Origin: Pelomyxa schiedti
Lineage: Eukaryota; Evosea; Pelobiontida; Pelomyxidae
Assembly: GCA_020536535.1 (NCBI GenBank)
Contig: JAHLWZ010000751.1
Location: 62,001-126,000 of the forward strand
DNA: 64,000 nt
Reading direction: 5' to 3'
Below, piece after piece: positions 1 to 13,959 of this stretch. The notes under the pieces were generated by a model. That model made no database searches and was not told the origin of the DNA. It saw only the letters and a program-made list of their open reading frames with translations. Position numbers and translations under genes: made by a program. Every line of letters starts with the position of its first letter. The stretch's first letter is position 1.

Positions 1-1777
1 GGCAGATATCCATAAACCTTGTAAAAAGGGCAATCATCATCTCTGGGGGTACCACCTCAGTCAGGTGAGAGAAGTCTTCAATGTCACAGAACATAATACT
101 ACACTGCCTTTTCCTCACCCCGAGTTTGCACTCAGAAGTTCCATTGAGATACCATTTAACAACTTCCATGGGAACATATTTCCCGAAACTAGCCAACATT
201 TTCCGCACCGACTCTGTTGAGTCTTCAAGAGAGTTGATTTCTTGCAGTGCAAGTTTTTTTCTGTTGTCTTTGTGCAGAGTCAATCCCAGGTTCACTTTCT
301 TCAAGGTGCGTTCGTCTAATCTTGACAGAGCCTCTAGCTCTCTGGATACATACTTGATAGGTGTTGTCAAATAGAAGCTCGCTCCTACAACAATAGCTCC
401 TAGTAGCACCACTATTCCAATTGCACTGCACACAGTGATGATAAGTGTTTGTCTCTGACTTGTGAAGTAATCCGCGCAAGGAACTACAGAGACCATCACC
501 CAGTACCCCAGAGTTTCTGAAAAGGTAGTGCGCTTTGCTGTAACATCAACAGCTTCTCCAGCCACAGTACCTCGATAATGGAAGACTCCCTCAAAATCAA
601 GCATGGTTGAAACATCACTCCCAAAACTGGCGATTCCATGTTAGTGCAAGAAAGCTCTGAAAAATCACTTACTGGGAATAAAAGATTTCCGCAATGTCAC
701 GAGCCTCCTCAGTTTCAAGAGTCCAAAGGGAAGTCATATCCGTCCCGTTGATGAGAATCGGAATGTTCTCATTCCCTGAGGCGATAATTGTCCCCCCCTC
801 TGATTGAAACATCAAGGACCACCCAGTTTTTCCAACACTTAAGCTCAGGAAAAAAGCTTGCAGTGTGGACAAGTCGTAGTCCAAGGCAAAGACAGCACAT
901 AAGGTTGAGTTTGAGAGCGGATCAGGAACAGCCTCCGCCAATGTGAAGCCAATTCCAATACCGTGAACGAAAGTATATGGCTCAGTCCATATAGGAACCC
1001 CGAAGCCATATTCTACTGCAAGTTGAAACCAATCTCTACACAAAAAATATGAGCTGTCGGCACTGCATACAATCCAGTTAATACATACTTAAGAGTTGGT
1101 CGGTAGCCCAATCCCCAATTCTCACACACAGATTCTTGAATAAACGGCTCTGGGTCAAAGAGACACCTTATGAATGCCCATCCAGTGGAATTACCTTGGT
1201 TCATGAACCCTGTGTAGGGAAATGACTGGGCCCCAGTCATTACATCAGTAGGGGTTGCAGCAAAGAGTTTGTGATTGCCACTGAGAGTGTGAGCGGCCAT
1301 TATCTTCCACAGACTCAGGAACTCTACCTCATCAGAGCATATTAGTGGGTTCAACTTTATCACAATGAATCAGCGAGAAGAATAATCAAAGTTTCAGACT
1401 GTGTACCTTGGCGAGGTTTGCATTCTCGTGTAGAATCAGAGTTGCATCCCTCACAAATTCCCCAGCGAACCTCTCGATCTCATTGATGATACTGTTATAC
1501 AAAGTCGTGGTTGTTTTCTCTAGTCCAGCTTGTGAAGAAAGTGACCAGAAAATCATTACAGGGGTAACTGAGGCAAGAGGGGAAAAGTATGATCAGTTAG
1601 AATGCCGAATTCCACGAAGTGTATGTAGGAATGCCACTAACCTGTGACAACCAAGGATACCAAGAGGAAGACAGTAATGACTGTCCTCAGGGAAAAGTGA
1701 CAGGGATTTTTGTCCAAGTTGCGTGGAACTTCACCCAAGAGTGACAGGTCCGAGACCTTGGCAGTCCGCTGGAACAT
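1..1777 (-). CDS. Transmembrane class III nucleotide cyclase with Cache-like sensor (partial, C-terminus cut by window edge)
   Basis: Makes cAMP or cGMP in response to an extracellular or luminal ligand. Five exons read from right to left: about 1777-1640, 1528-1407, 1354-1089, 1035-673 and 626-1, with in-frame GT-AG junctions (for example GTATGT at 1088). Order: a cytosolic N-terminus, a membrane helix (TVITVFLLVSLVVT), a roughly 300-residue extracellular region of the kind seen in dCache sensors (ligand not predictable), a second helix (TVCSAIGIVVLLGAIVVGAS), a HAMP-like linker, then the start of the catalytic domain. The linker-to-catalysis signature FGKYVP followed by SIMFCDIEDFSHLTE is diagnostic; the Asp in FCDIEDF is the first metal-binding Asp of the family. 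The rest of the catalytic domain lies outside the window, so substrate cannot be read. The start is uncertain: an acceptor-like TTTATGTTCCAG overlaps the chosen ATG, so a further upstream exon is possible. Confidence 0.85.
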
Positions 1778-2321
1778 AAATAACAAACAAAAAAAAATAC
1801 AAACAAGAAGACAAAAATACAATAACACTAACTGCCCAACCACTCTGCCTCTGGAGGGAGAAGGTGTTTTGTTTGTGTATCACACAACGACTTTTTTTTT
1901 CTTTTTCTATCCCCTTTATTCTTCTGCTTTTGGTTCACGGCTTTTGGCTTTTAGGCAGTATCGAGGAGCAACACGATTTTCGTGTGAGGTGAAGGCAGTT
2001 GGGGAAGTGCAACGCACTAAACGAGACTTAGGCGAATGAAAAATTACCCCACGGGGAAACTAGGACTAAAACGGCAGGTCTGAGTTCCGGAAACTCCGAA
2101 TTTGGTGGACCATCAGGCCAACCGCAAGTAATGCATATTTTCTGTTTGGGGTTACAGCGAGTGTCTCTGGAACCGAATGTTTCCTGAACTTAGACCCAGT
2201 CTGGAGGCGGTGGAAAACACCCAGCTTGGTGTGCGGTAAATATGGGTGACAGGAATTCTAATGTCGGCTACCCAGAAAAGAACCCGAACGAAAAAACCAA
2301 AAAAAAAATAAAACCAACAAA
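1778..2321. promoter_or_regulatory. Divergent intergenic region (cyclase / cysteine protease)
   Basis: This 544-base gap separates the start of the minus-strand cyclase from the plus-strand cysteine protease. I see no convincing exon. It may hold an extra 5' exon of the cyclase and both promoters. The last 40 bases before the protease ATG are A-rich, as before several other start codons in the window. Confidence 0.4.
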
Positions 2322-3777
<1,456 letters not shown>

Positions 3778-3956
3778 CTTGTCAGACTTTAAGAAAAGAA
3801 ACCCTACAGTTACCCAAAATCTCTGTTTTTTTTTGAACAATATGACAAAAATCCTTTGGGAATGAACTACGGCAGTCACTGAGTACTCCCGTTCATCTCC
3901 GCCATTTCTATGGAAATGGATTGCTTCCTCTCTTCCTCTAGCCGCCTGTGTGGTAA

Positions 3957-5900
3957 TTAGATACGTTTTAGACTTTGTTTGGAAAACCGGTAAGGTGCAT
4001 GAAAGAGGAACCCCACTACAAGGGTAGACACCACAAGGATACCCAAGTAAACAAAAAGAGCATAGTGTGAATCGAGTACTGAAGGCATTGTCCCAAATGT
4101 TAGTATAATGGATACAGAGTTGATAACGAGCCAGAGATAGGCAGTAGAGCGGGCCTCAAGATGTACTTCAGAAGAAAAAGACACCTCTTCAAAACCGTTA
4201 ATAAGTACGTCAGGTAAGGTGTATTTACCAACGGCAAAATCCGTTACAACAGGCATTAAACCCAACAACGACAACCCTACATACTGTTAACGAAGAAAAT
4301 GGAATGTGGATACCTAGCATGGCATAGAATACAATAGCTAGGGCAATTTCTTTTAGATAGATTCCTACTATAAAAAGACCCCATGAAACACTAGCCAGTA
4401 TAAGAATACACAAAGTAAGTATCCAATAACGCTTTGTTTTGTCTGCAATAATGGAAAATACTAATGCCCCCACTATCCCACTGAGGAAAAATAATATAGA
4501 AAACAGGGCAGTCTGCGAATTTCGTTAGCATTCAACGAGTCGTAGTAAATGTGCACCTTAGACTGCATCTCCTCTGGGAGTAACTGTTGGACAAGGGTTA
4601 TGATAGCGGACATTACCCCTATGGGAAGGCCCGTGAAAAGTACTAAAAAGAGCCAATGGAAATTTGTGATTAGTCTTTTGGTGGCAGGAATGATTCCACC
4701 TTCCTATCGTCATAAGAACGAGAAATTAAAAGGTGGCTATCATACTTTAAGGCTTCTTTCAGCCTTTTCTTCCACATTCTCCATGGATGGCTGTGGTGGT
4801 AAGGGAGGCTGGTCTTGCATGAAAGGAACGCCCACAGCTGGGAGTGTATTGATTATTGCCTGTTAATGTAATTACTGTTAATTACCGTCATTTACTATAC
4901 ATTGTGCTAGTAGCAGACCTGAATTAATAGCATCGTCCAAATGTGGTCTTTCAGCTGATCACCCAAAATAATTCCTAGCACCAGGCCAAATTGCCAGGAT
5001 ACACTCTGAATAGCAGTGGCAATTGTCCTTTGGTTTGCTGGAAACCACAATGTGGCAAGTCTAGGTGGCATTTGGGCATTCACAAACATTGCAATAACGC
5101 TTAAGGCTTGTCCAATAAACATTGATGCAAAGTAAGTCTGTGACGGTTGCCCTCCAACAAATCTATTTTTGAAGTGATGTCACCTGTCTTATAACGAACT
5201 TTAGAAACCTAAGCCAACCGGCAATGACGTTCAAGATGTTGACAGCTAATGAAGATACGAAGAGCCCCCTCTGGTCAACAAAATAGGGAACAATAAAAGC
5301 GGCAATTAACGACAGTCCATCTCCCATTGCCACAAGTGCATTGACCAAAGCTATATTGACCTACAGCGCTTTAAGTTGGTTACGGCCGCGCTTGCAAACC
5401 TGCCAAAAGTCGGCTGCTTGAGTCGCAATAACCGTGAAAGCCAGGAGGTTTGAGCTGTTAGTGAGACTTATGAAACTTACAAAGAAGAGCATAACGAAGC
5501 GCCGCTTGTAAACTTTATGTGTTTCAACTGGAAGTCCATCCTCAGAGTCACTCCCCTCCTCGCTTTGAAATGGAGTACTGTCATCAGATCTGTCATCATC
5601 TGCCCTTGTTGCACCTTTACTGCCACTGCCACTGCCAGATACAGGATCCTCCGGCTGAAGAAAAACTTCGTCCTTATCACGTAGATCTGACGGGACACCA
5701 CTTGCATTTGCATCTCCCGTTGAGCTAGATCTCCGCACCCTCACCTTGATGTCATTGCTTCCAGTCTCAGAATTGTTTGTGGTTGTAGTCGAGCTCGTGC
5801 TATCCTCACTTTCAGTTGCAGTATTGACAGGTGACTCAGCCGGAGGACTGAGAGATCTGGTATCATCACCTTTGACGTGATCGCAGGGAACTGCTGTCAT
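3957..5900 (-). CDS. Major facilitator transporter, SLC49 (FLVCR/DIRC2-like) family
   Basis: Multi-pass membrane transporter. The family includes exporters or importers of haem, choline and related small molecules, but the substrate cannot be read here. The first ATG of the open frame is at 5900; the frame stays open upstream without another ATG. The first ~150 residues are an acidic Ser/Thr-rich cytosolic tail (TATESEDSTSSTTTT). Membrane segments start at RRFVMLFFVSFISL. The family-type signature LATLWFPANQRTIATAI with a following glycine-rich helix (GLVLGIILGDQL) resembles the WFPPNQRATATAI segment of SLC49 proteins. A central cytosolic loop (QPPLPPQPSMENVEEKAE) divides the two six-helix halves. 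At least six short introns; stop at 3957. It ends about 180 bases from the protease stop, so the two genes converge. Confidence 0.8.
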
Positions 5901-6434
5901 TTTATTGCACGCACAGGATCCAGTAGGTACTGCCGAACCGTCGGCTCTATTGTGGGACGAGGTAGGGCAGGGCTCAAGAGGCGTGGAAATTAACAAAGAG
6001 ACAATAAATTGTGATGATCACCATTTTGTAATTCGTACGTACGTTTTTGATTCGTTGTGGGAAGTTGCTGTTGTTCCTCCCCATAGATCAACCATGCGGA
6101 ATCTCTTTGATCTTTGGGAAGAGTCTGTTCCTCAGAGTCTCGATTCCCGTGCTGTTGGAGGCGCACCTCTGTCGTCAATCGATGACGTTCCACTCCCAGG
6201 GGACAACTTTTCCTGCTCAAGATCTCGTAGCCACGAAGACGACGAAATCTCCTATCATCACTCCCAAGCCATTTTTAGCGTAGGCCTCTTTAAAGGACTC
6301 AAAAGAAAAAAAACTCTTGTGCGTGCCGCAGTACCGGTATACGACACGAAACAATGCGTTTTTGTTGTTGTTCTGTTGTTGGTCTTGCTGTTTGGTAACA
6401 AACGTGGTTTCTCAACACAAGTTAAGTGTCAAGG
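5901..6434. promoter_or_regulatory. Divergent intergenic region (SLC49 transporter / strumpellin)
   Basis: A 534-base gap between two divergent start codons. Both strands contain open frames of 60-190 codons (for example plus strand from 6093), but they have no recognisable domain and the plus frame runs into the strumpellin first exon in another frame. Most likely promoter and 5' UTR sequence. Confidence 0.4.
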
Positions 6435-9400
6435 ATGTCAGTGGAATTTCTCGCGGAGCAAAATATAGCTGGTCAGACCTTGTTGAGGCTGGTCAGTAGA
6501 GGAAACTTGATTATTGCTGAACTTTTGAGGTTGAGTGCTTTTGTCCCGCGGGGTATTTTTCCTTGCCAACACTGGCTCCATCTAAACACTTTTTATTTCC
6601 CCCTCTAAAACAGCATTCCAGCGTATCCCAGAGCAATTCTCTGAGCTCATCTTTGACTTCCGATACAACAGTAATGATGCTCTTCTAGAATCTAGGATTC
6701 AAGACAAACCCGTTAGTTTCTTGTCACAATCTCTCGAAACTACCAACAAATAAAATAGGATTTGGTTGACTTGGATGCAAATTTCAAAGCATCTCATCTT
6801 GACGTTTTGGGCCGATTTTATACCCTTTTCGAAGGAATTTTCAAGTACGTCAAGGACTTGAGGAAATATGTTTCTGAAGTGGATGAAGGTGTTTTCATTC
6901 AGCTAACGATTGAGGTTTATTTTACTATCTGTTATTAACATCTCACGATTATCAGTCCATATTGCAAGATGATGATGGCAAACAGTTACTTTGTGAAGCT
7001 TTTTATTTATATTGTGTCATACTCACGTTGATGGACACCCTCATCGAAGGTCCTGTAAGAGAAAGGCTTATAATTTCCTATCTACGTTATAAGGTAGTTT
7101 TGTGTAGGTCTTGCTTTTTTTTTTTTTTTAACCAGTGCAGGGGACAAAATTTATGCCGTCCTTTGATGAAGTGTGCAAGTTATGTGGGACCACAGGTTAT
7201 GTAAAGGGGGCATCCAGAAGACCTCCAAATTATCCTGAGAGCCTCTTTGCACGGTAAGGTCACCAAAATGTAACTTAGCCACTAACAAGGCAAGGTTTCC
7301 ATTGCCCCCAACTGCTGTCAACATGATAATAGGAAAACTTCGATCTGATGACATCTATAACCAAGTCTCTAAGGTAATGACTTCCTCAGAAAGGGTAAAG
7401 TTACCGTTGGATAGGCGTTTCCTCACCCTGATCACCGAAGTGTTGCACTTTCACGCCAGGCATCCATGATATACATGATTCTCTATCTTGCACCGAATAT
7501 CTTAATGAACGAACCTGCCGTAATGCGTGAAATAGTTGATAAGCACTTCCCTGACAACTGGGTCATAACTTATTACCTTGGATACACGGCTGATTTAAGT
7601 GTGGAGTGGGATAGATATAAGGTGATAACACTCATTGGTACATAACAGTAACCATCATTTTAAGGCTGCTAAAGCTGCTGTTGCTTACACAATTGCTCAA
7701 TCAAATGTAACCAATTTTGCCGCCAAGTATTGGAACCAGGTGACCCCTCTGAAGACTGAACTGCAAAACTACTTAAGAGAGGTAATTCAATCTTCTCTCT
7801 CTCTTTTTTGGCTATTTTCCTGTGTCCTTGCAAAAGTATGGCAAGGGCACCTCTATGTGAGCCAAACATCAAACAACATTGGAGTGAAAAGGAGATATCA
7901 AAAGTTCTCGATAATCCCCACAGAACTCCGACACATTCCATTCACATTGCTTGAAATTTCCAGTAATAAACCTTAGGGTATTCTCGTGGAAGATTACATA
8001 TTGGACCACATAAATCAGCTTCTAAATTGTGCTAGGAACTCCAATGTCGCTCTTAGGTGGCTTATGTTGCGTATGGTTCACATTTGATTTTTAGCAACCT
8101 AACCGCACTAGATTTCATATCACAAAACAAGAAGGTGTCTCAAATTGTGGTTGGACGAAACGACATTACCCCAATTCTTGGCTTATTGTTGGATGTGGCC
8201 CAGTTCGAGTGGGTCATGAACAAAATATTAACAGTTCATCCCACGTTCTCCCGTTGTGGATTCTCATTTTTCGGCAGATCCTTTTGGACCAAAAAGGAAA
8301 GAGATGGGATGATTATCGTAAGGAATCCAGTGATAGGATGAATGAACTTGGTACTAAAGACTCCTTATGAGGGGTATTGACTTCCGTCAAGGTGAATTTT
8401 TTTCTGGTACAAAGGAGTTGACTCGTGTTAAACCAAATAAACGTCTCGAAAAATGGTTTCACGATATTGCAAATCAGGTTGAACGATTATTTTTCTCCTC
8501 AAATTCTTCTAAGCAAAACCAGATTAACTCTCTTGATTATAGTGACAGTGTGATGTCAGGAAGAAAGATACAACAATTAATACAGGCACTTGAGGAAGTT
8601 GAACAATTTCATCATGTATACACTGTTTCCTCAGCTACACTGACCATATTAGATTGAATCGAGTCTTCAAGTCAAGCAATTCCTTATTGACACTCGCAAA
8701 TATTTACAACAAATGCTTCGTCTTGTCAACATATCACCAAAAGTGAAAGTGACCCTTGCCCTTGTCTCTGATATCTCGTATCCCTCGTTTCGACCATTCG
8801 AGTTTGTACTTATCAAGAGATAGTTATGGCTGGGAGATTCTTAGAACTCAGGAATATGTTTCACTACTTCAGCAGAATATAAGAGAGTGTGTACCCAATT
8901 ATAGTTAGTCGCCACTAAAGGCTTATAACCACAACCAAAATCTTACAAACCATTATTTTTCAGGCAACCCTCTGTTGTGCTCAAACTACGTTCAGTTGTA
9001 GTGAAGCTCTCCTCCATATTAGATCTTACTGCTCTTCGTATCGATCAAGCAAAAAGCCCAGATTTGATGAGTGTTGGCTCTTATTATTCTGGTCCCAGTG
9101 CTGTGGCCTCCCAAATTATATTTACTATATGTAGGAGAACTGATGGAATATGTCCGGAAAGTACTCGAAGTCATACCTGTGACTGTTTTCAACCTTTTGG
9201 AGGAGATAATAGAGCTTCAAACAAAACAAATGAAGGAACTTCCTACAAAAGTTGAAAAAGAAAAGATTCAATTGTACTTGTGCCTCTCATGTTGCACACT
9301 CTTACTCCTGTAGCTATGCACAATTGGAAGACCGTTATCAGCTTGCCTACAAAACTCATGCTGTTTCTGTGTTTGCAGAAGGTATTCTTGCCATGGAAGC

Positions 9401-11392
9401 TGAAACAACTTTTGTGGGTGTCATCAAAATTGATCCCAAAAAACTCCTTGAAGACGGTATTCGCAAGGTTGGTCTGAAATTACCATTACAGGATCATTTA
9501 TATGTTTTCAGGAGTTGGTCTCTCGTCTCTCCACTGCACTTCATACCATTCTTGATTTTCGAACTGGTAGGATTGAGGATCTCTTTGCACAACTCCAGAA
9601 GCTCTCTAAGACGCTTGATGGTCACTGCCGTTCTTTCCAATGTACTTTAGCAACCGTTTCCCTGTCCTGAGCCTAAATAATACATCACAGACATTCAGGA
9701 TTACATTCGTCTTCCTGGTCTAAAAGTTTGGCAAGAAGAATTTATGCGCATTGTCAATTTTAACGTAGAGCAAGAGTGCAATCGTTTCCTTGCTAAAGGT
9801 ATTGACGACAATCAGAGTCAATACCAGTCCCGTGAGATACCCATTACAACTTTCCCACCCCTTGACACAAAGTATGACACCAGCTCTTTCTGTGTTTCAA
9901 CTTTAAACTCCTTTTTTACATCTCTTTTTCTCATCTCTTGTAGCTCTGTTAATTTTATTGGACGTCTTGGCAGAGAACTTCTGGCACACACACACTATCG
10001 GCGGACAAACTACCAAGAAGCAGCGGCTGCGTGGATAGAAATTTCAAATGGAAGGTATGAACCCTCCTTTTTGCTTTCTTTTGTCAAGCCTTTATTAGAG
10101 AGCTCGTAACTTCACATACATTTGTTGTCTTGCTGGAGGGTGTGTCTGTCTTTGGGCTAAACGGACTCGATCAACTTTATTGCTTCATGATTGTTAAAAT
10201 CTTGAAAGACTTTTTCAGAAATACATTTGAGGTTTTAGTTCCCTCCTCATCAGATCCCTCTAAATTGGCACAGCGACCCACAACCAAGGACCTAGTTAAG
10301 TATCTCCTCGCCTTACAAGATGAATTACACCCAACAACATCAACTCCGGAGAGACATGTAGCAGACCCCAATGCTCTTCAAGTGAAATCTATTTTCATTC
10401 CGTTGCTAGGTTGCTCCAATACATTCCCGTTATACTGTCTAATTTCTTTATTCCAGAGGTTGTTTGCAAGTGTGGCCAACTTCAACTTCTTCGCCATCAC
10501 CTTGCTAGTACATTGCGTGTGGGTTTTACGTTCTTTTGTTGCCTTATTAATTGTTATGGCAGCTTGCCTGTAAGTCGGACTCCACCTTACTCTCTTGCTC
10601 AATGGATGTGCTGAACAGTGCCCTCCTTAAAGACATACATGCGCACTACAAAGAGTTGTTTCTTTGATTGACGCTGTTACTAAAACTGCTAACCACGATT
10701 TAGCCCCGCCAACAACCCATACCCTGATCCAAGCTCCCCACTGCTTCCCGAACTCAGTAAATACTTAGAAACCGCTGGTATGCTTTGATCACTTAACTTA
10801 GCTTAGGCTAACTCTCTCAAGGTCACTCCGATCCCTTTACAAAGCTTTATGTCACCACTAAACCACAACCTATTTTCGCCGAGCTTTTCTTCTTATTCAT
10901 TCTGTCTCAAATGAGAAGTTTCAGTTATACTACAACTTCTGGTATACAATTCTTTTTTTACAAAAAAAGCAGTCACAATACATTGAGGTCTCTCCTGGAA
11001 CAAAAGTGGAACATGGCACGACATGAAACCATTCGTCATTGGTGTTGTAACGCTTCTGAAACAAGTCCACTTTGAGCACACACAAAGGTTCATAGCTTAC
11101 ATCTGCCAAAAGATTCGTTCACTTGTGTTAGCTGCATCCCTGTGTGTTACCTCACAATACAATGACCAACTAACCAATTTTCTCTAAAGGGACCCCAAAA
11201 TTACTGATTTCCCCCAGGATGCAGTCAGTTTGGCTCAGTTCATATATCTTTTCTCTAAACACGCTAATATTCCACGTGCAACACTGGAAGGTACCTCACA
11301 CTTAACACCAAAAAACCAGTCATTGTAATACAATTACCACAGGTTTGCTACCTCCAGTCATATTGGATATTTGTAAACTACCCCTTGCCTAA
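6435..11392 (+). CDS. WASHC5: Strumpellin, WASH complex subunit 5
   Basis: Core subunit of the WASH regulatory complex, which activates Arp2/3 actin assembly on endosomes for cargo retrieval and, in amoebae, for late phagosome maturation. The match runs essentially the whole length. The N-terminus [19 protein letters not shown], then [13 protein letters not shown], corresponds to the conserved strumpellin start. Further blocks follow in the expected order: [107 protein letters not shown]-type segments, [16 protein letters not shown] and a C-terminus near CKLPLA. The ATG was chosen because it starts the conserved N-terminus. About 20 introns of 40-100 bases interrupt it; no unrepaired frameshift was needed where I traced it. 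Stop TAA at 11390-11392. Its presence implies that the other WASH subunits are encoded elsewhere. Confidence 0.93.
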
Positions 11393-11450
11393 ACACATAT
11401 TTGGGATAATAAAACCTGTGCTTTTATGCAACTCCTTAATTCTTTTGTAT

Positions 11451-12703
11451 TTATGGCCAATGGTTGGTGAGGAGATCAGCGGCACTGTCTGAGTAGCTCT
11501 CTTGGTTTACTTTTAGCACACATGCCCCAGTGAGGGCATTGAGCAGTTCAATGCTCCTCACTTGGCCCAATTCAGTTCTTTCCATGGTGATCAAGAATCC
11601 TTCACCAGTGTTTATTTTCTTTCCCTTGCTCACGCCACGGTGAATGAAACAAGGCTGGCCTGGGTTCGTCACATCATACACCAGAATGTCGATTGCGTTG
11701 TTGTTGCCTCCTGGTTGGTCATAACCCAAGCACAAGTGGGAATCATCAACAAGTAGGGACAAGCACGGGGGAGGGAAGTCTGTCTTTAGGCTGTTTGATA
11801 GGCACTCGAGGGTGTATAGCGCCCCTTGGTCTGTGAAGCGGGGGTAGGATGCATACAAGCCGGAATTAGGAGTAGGGAATAGAAGCGGGGCAGAGTTGCA
11901 GGTTGTTTGAAGGCTTGGAAGTCGGACTATGGCGATGGGTTTCTTGTTGTAGGTTTGTTCCATGTCAACCTCAAACACGTTCCAGCAGGTGTCTCCTCTG
12001 GTTAGGATAATAAGTTGGTCACCGCTGGCACTTGTGCATCTAATAGAATTTTCGTAGCCGCATCTAAGGTACGCTGATTTTTCACCTTCATCGTACTTCC
12101 CAATAGTAAGGGAATGTGGTTCCAGAGAGGCAACCCACTTATCATTGCATGTGAAACGGAGATTTCTCCATTCTGATGTAGGCCAATGGCGCAGATCGCT
12201 GAACATTTCTCTCTCTTCCTGTCGAAATGCTGGTAAAAAAGAAAATCCTATCCATACGTACAACTAACTCTTCACGATAAAAACTGAAGAAATACAGCCA
12301 CTACTTGGGGGAAAAAAAAAAAAACAAAACAATATCCAAGTATACAAACCAAGCATAGTACAGCCAGCCTTGATGCCCAACTACCGCTCCCGGACCTGCA
12401 CAGCACATGTGACAGACCATTCCAGGCCTTGTGCTCACCATACGCCACTTCCATAGTCCTGGGGGCACCCACTACGCCCAGGGTAGCAGATAGGTCCACG
12501 AATACATCTACCGGGGGATCCGGGCACAAGTTCACGAGCAGTGTCCTGTGTCTCTGCATTACCCACCGCCGCCCAATGCATTCCGCCACGCAGTGCAGAG
12601 GCACGTGGCGTGCCGGGGAGCCAGCCCCGCACCGTGGTATCACACAGCTGCACGCCAGTGCAATGTACTGTTCCTTGCCGCTCAGTGCCCATGCCAACTC
12701 CAT
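11451..12703 (-). CDS. Uncharacterised protein, probable lineage-specific beta-propeller-like family
   Basis: Function not recognised. The first exon starts at ATG 12703 (MELAWALSGKEQYIALACS) and encodes a Cys- and Pro-rich head with PRCGAGSPARHVPLHCVAE, followed by RRWVMQRHRTLLVNL. An intron at about 12355-12230 leads to a second exon of about 260 residues made of short beta-strand-like repeats (WRNLRFTCNDKWVASLEP, SLTIGKYDEGEKSAYLRCG, YTLECLSNSL, IDILVYDVTNPGQP) that ends at 11451. The strand pattern and WR/WV spacing suggest a degenerate propeller, without WD or Kelch consensus. It looks like a member of a multigene family, but I cannot check. It shares a 126-base divergent promoter region with the SGNH hydrolase gene. 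Confidence 0.6.
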
Positions 12704-12829
12704 GAACAAGAGGAGGAGTGTTTTTCGGTTATTTGTGTGCAGTCACACCCTTCTTCAACAAAGAGAGAGTTGTTCCGTTTCTGGGAAACGTTAGAAAATC
12801 GGCCTGATTGATTGAATAGTTGTGAGAGG

Positions 12830-13809
12830 ATGTTGGATTGGTGCGAGCGGGCTGTTTTTGTAGTAGTGGTCGTCACCTTGGGGATGATGTTAAGGAATAT
12901 GTGGGCAAGGGAGCGCAATAGAAAGAAACTTGTTAAGCGCAGACCTACCGAGAGGTTCCACGTGGTTTTGCTGGGTGACTCTGTGTTTGACAACAAACGG
13001 TACGATAAGCCTGATGTAGTTACCACTCTCAGGACGGCGATGCCCAGTCATTGGACAGCTACGCTCCTGGCAAAGTGAGTTGCTTGTCTTTTGGGCGATT
13101 TCTTGACCTGAGAGGGATCCCAACTTCCTTTGAACAAAACAGGGACGGAGACCTTATAAATGGGGTGTACAACCAGTTAAAAGGACTGCCCAAAGATGCC
13201 ACGCACTTAGTTCTCAGTGTTGGGGGGAACAATGCTCTCCATGTACGTAACCATCTTGCTCGCAGTGCCAAGACAGTTGGAGAAGCACTAGGGCAGCTGG
13301 CAGAGATCAAAGAAAGATTTATGGAGGAGTACAGAGACTTAATTGAGAAGGTAAGCAGTTTTGAAGAAGGAGACTAATTCCACTCACGATCCTGGTTCTT
13401 CCCACGTACTTAGTTGCAGGCAACAGGACTGCCACTGATTGTGTCCACAGTCTACAACCCGTTCTACTCAGCCAAGGATCCATTGATGAGGCTCATTCCA
13501 ATAAAAGAATTAGCCCAGGAGCAAATATATGCAAACGCAGCGCTGTGCATCCTAAATGATGCGGTAATCTCGGTTGCACAGAGTCAGGTATTTGCCGCCC
13601 TTCCCCGATAAGAACTTTGTGACCCCCAACCTTACAACTACAAGGGTCTCCCTGTTCTGGACCTGCAGCGGACTTTCAACAGCCCCAAAGATTACGCAAA
13701 TCCAATTGAGCCATCTCGCGTCGGCGCGGCTAAAATTGCACAACTTATTGTGAACATCCTTCACAATCACGACTTTGAATCCCACCTGACAACGCTTTTC
13801 AAGATCTAG
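12830..13809 (+). CDS. SGNH/GDSL-type hydrolase, membrane-anchored
   Basis: Probable esterase or lipase of the SGNH hydrolase fold. An N-terminal hydrophobic anchor or signal (AVFVVVVVTLGMMLRNMW) precedes block I, VVLLGDSVFDN, which carries the nucleophile Ser. An intron splices the end of LLAK onto DGDLINGVYNQLKGLP, as in bacterial-like SGNH enzymes. Block III is LSVGGNNAL, with the oxyanion Gly and Asn. The final exon has LPVLDLQRTFNSPKDYANP followed by IEPSRVGAAKIA. In canonical GDSL enzymes this last block carries DxxH; here the region reads IEPS, as in the subfamily ending SIEPSxxGGxKIA. Four or five exons, about 255 residues, stop TAG at 13807-13809. Substrate unknown. Confidence 0.82.
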
Positions 13810-13959
13810 ACTTCCAAAGACAGTGTGGGTCCAAAACCGCTGTCACAGAGCCGACAATTCACAGATCTAAAAAAATATCAGAAATGTCAAACGCAAACCC
13901 GACAAAACGGAAATCAACAAACACACAGTTACAAACAAACAAAAATCTCTCCGGTGGAG

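Noticed and set aside
6093-6468. Plus-strand open frame upstream of strumpellin
   Set aside because: No domain and it runs into the strumpellin first exon in a different frame; more likely 5' UTR or promoter.
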